A stretch of 5,668 bases of DNA from an uncultured Bacteroidales bacterium. GTDB taxonomy: Bacteria; Bacteroidota; Bacteroidia; Bacteroidales; UBA932. Both the position numbers and the translations under genes were made by a program. Below, one piece after another: positions 5,395 to 5,668 of this stretch. The stretch's first letter is position 1; every line of letters starts with the position of its first letter. The stretch covers positions 1 through 5,668 of the forward strand of contig CAMZCW010000155.1 of the NCBI GenBank assembly GCA_947305045.1. Reading direction: 5' to 3'. The notes under the pieces are model-generated. The model did no database searches, was not told the origin of the DNA, and was given only the letters and a program-made list of their open reading frames with translations.

Positions 5395-5668
5395 GGCAGC
5401 AAAGCGGCCAGCGCCTCAATTTGCTCCGGGGTGGTGGCCCAGCTGGTGGCAAAACGCACCACGGCGCGGCCATCCGGGCAGCGTTCCCAGACTTCATAGG
5501 CCACCTTGCCCTCCAGGGCCTTGGCGGCAGCCTCCGTGAGGAGGATGAACTGCTGATTGGTAGGAGAATCCAGGAAGAGCTGGTACCCGCGGGAGACAAA
5601 GAGCTGCTTGAGCTCCATGGCGCGGTCAATGGCATTCCGGGCAATCTCAAAATACAGTCCGTCCGTAA
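5391..5668 (-). CDS. Low-specificity L-threonine aldolase family, C-terminal part (runs off right edge)
   Basis: The open frame continues to the window end, so only the last 91 complete codons are seen. The sequence runs from TDGLYFEIARNAIDRAMELK through GYQLFLDSPTNQQFILL to VVRFATSWATTPEQIEALAALL and the stop. This agrees with the small C-terminal domain of the PLP-dependent beta-eliminating lyase/threonine aldolase family, especially the SPTNQQF and RFATSWATT motifs, the latter with the conserved Arg of the substrate-binding region. The enzyme splits L-threonine or L-allo-threonine into glycine and acetaldehyde in the cytoplasm. The PLP lysine lies outside the window. The internal ATG at 5618 is not the start, because the family alignment continues upstream of it. 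The stop overlaps the GTG start of the EamA gene. Confidence 0.9.
   Translation of the reverse strand, partial: TDGLYFEIARNAIDRAMELKQLFVSRGYQLFLDSPTNQQFILLTEAAAKALEGKVAYEVWERCPDGRAVVRFATSWATTPEQIEALAALLP

Noticed and set aside
4484..5650. A 388-codon minus-strand open frame overlapping the EamA and threonine aldolase genes
   Set aside because: It is in a different frame from two genes that both show family motifs; the product has no domain.

Overview
The window reads as a chromosomal, housekeeping-type stretch of a fairly GC-rich member of the Bacteroidota, most likely order Bacteroidales. The evidence is the style of the proteins (an adenosine-kinase-like PfkB protein with the GSMQxVD N-terminus, an SSB starting MSLNKVMLIGNVG and ending DDLPF), promoter-like TAnnTTTG boxes instead of TATAAT boxes, and the absence of Shine-Dalgarno sequences before the starts. 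A Rikenellaceae/Alistipes-like source would fit the base composition, but this is only an impression. There are no phage, IS, CRISPR, tRNA or rRNA sequences.

Layout. Bases 1-611 (minus) hold the N-terminal two thirds of a PfkB-family sugar/nucleoside kinase that runs off the left edge. It diverges from a plus-strand pair: a flippase-like membrane protein of the lysylphosphatidylglycerol-synthase transmembrane family (661-1668) and a short shikimate dehydrogenase, aroE (1665-2381), joined by an ATGA overlap. ssb follows on the same strand (2461-3114) after a 79-base gap with a weak promoter candidate. Bases 3115-3297 separate convergent genes and contain a perfect 12-bp terminator hairpin plus a second, larger inverted repeat built from the same CCAACCTTT-like motif. 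The minus strand then carries, from right to left, the C-terminal part of a threonine aldolase (off the right edge), an EamA/DMT exporter (GTGA overlap with the aldolase) and an AI-2E-family permease (20-odd bases downstream). The aldolase and exporter look like a translationally coupled pair; the permease can be co-transcribed but also seems to have its own promoter box overlapping the exporter's stop codon.

How the genes work together. Kinase: nucleoside/sugar salvage. AroE: aromatic amino-acid precursor synthesis. SSB: replication and repair. Aldolase plus exporter: possibly threonine/glycine metabolism linked to amino-acid efflux. The flippase-like protein and the AI-2E permease have no substrate that the sequence reveals.

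I see no new biological system. The points most worth checking are the tightly packed divergent promoters with almost no leader (605-661), the repeat-rich convergent intergenic region (3156-3287), the divergent AroE motifs, and the aldolase-exporter coupling.
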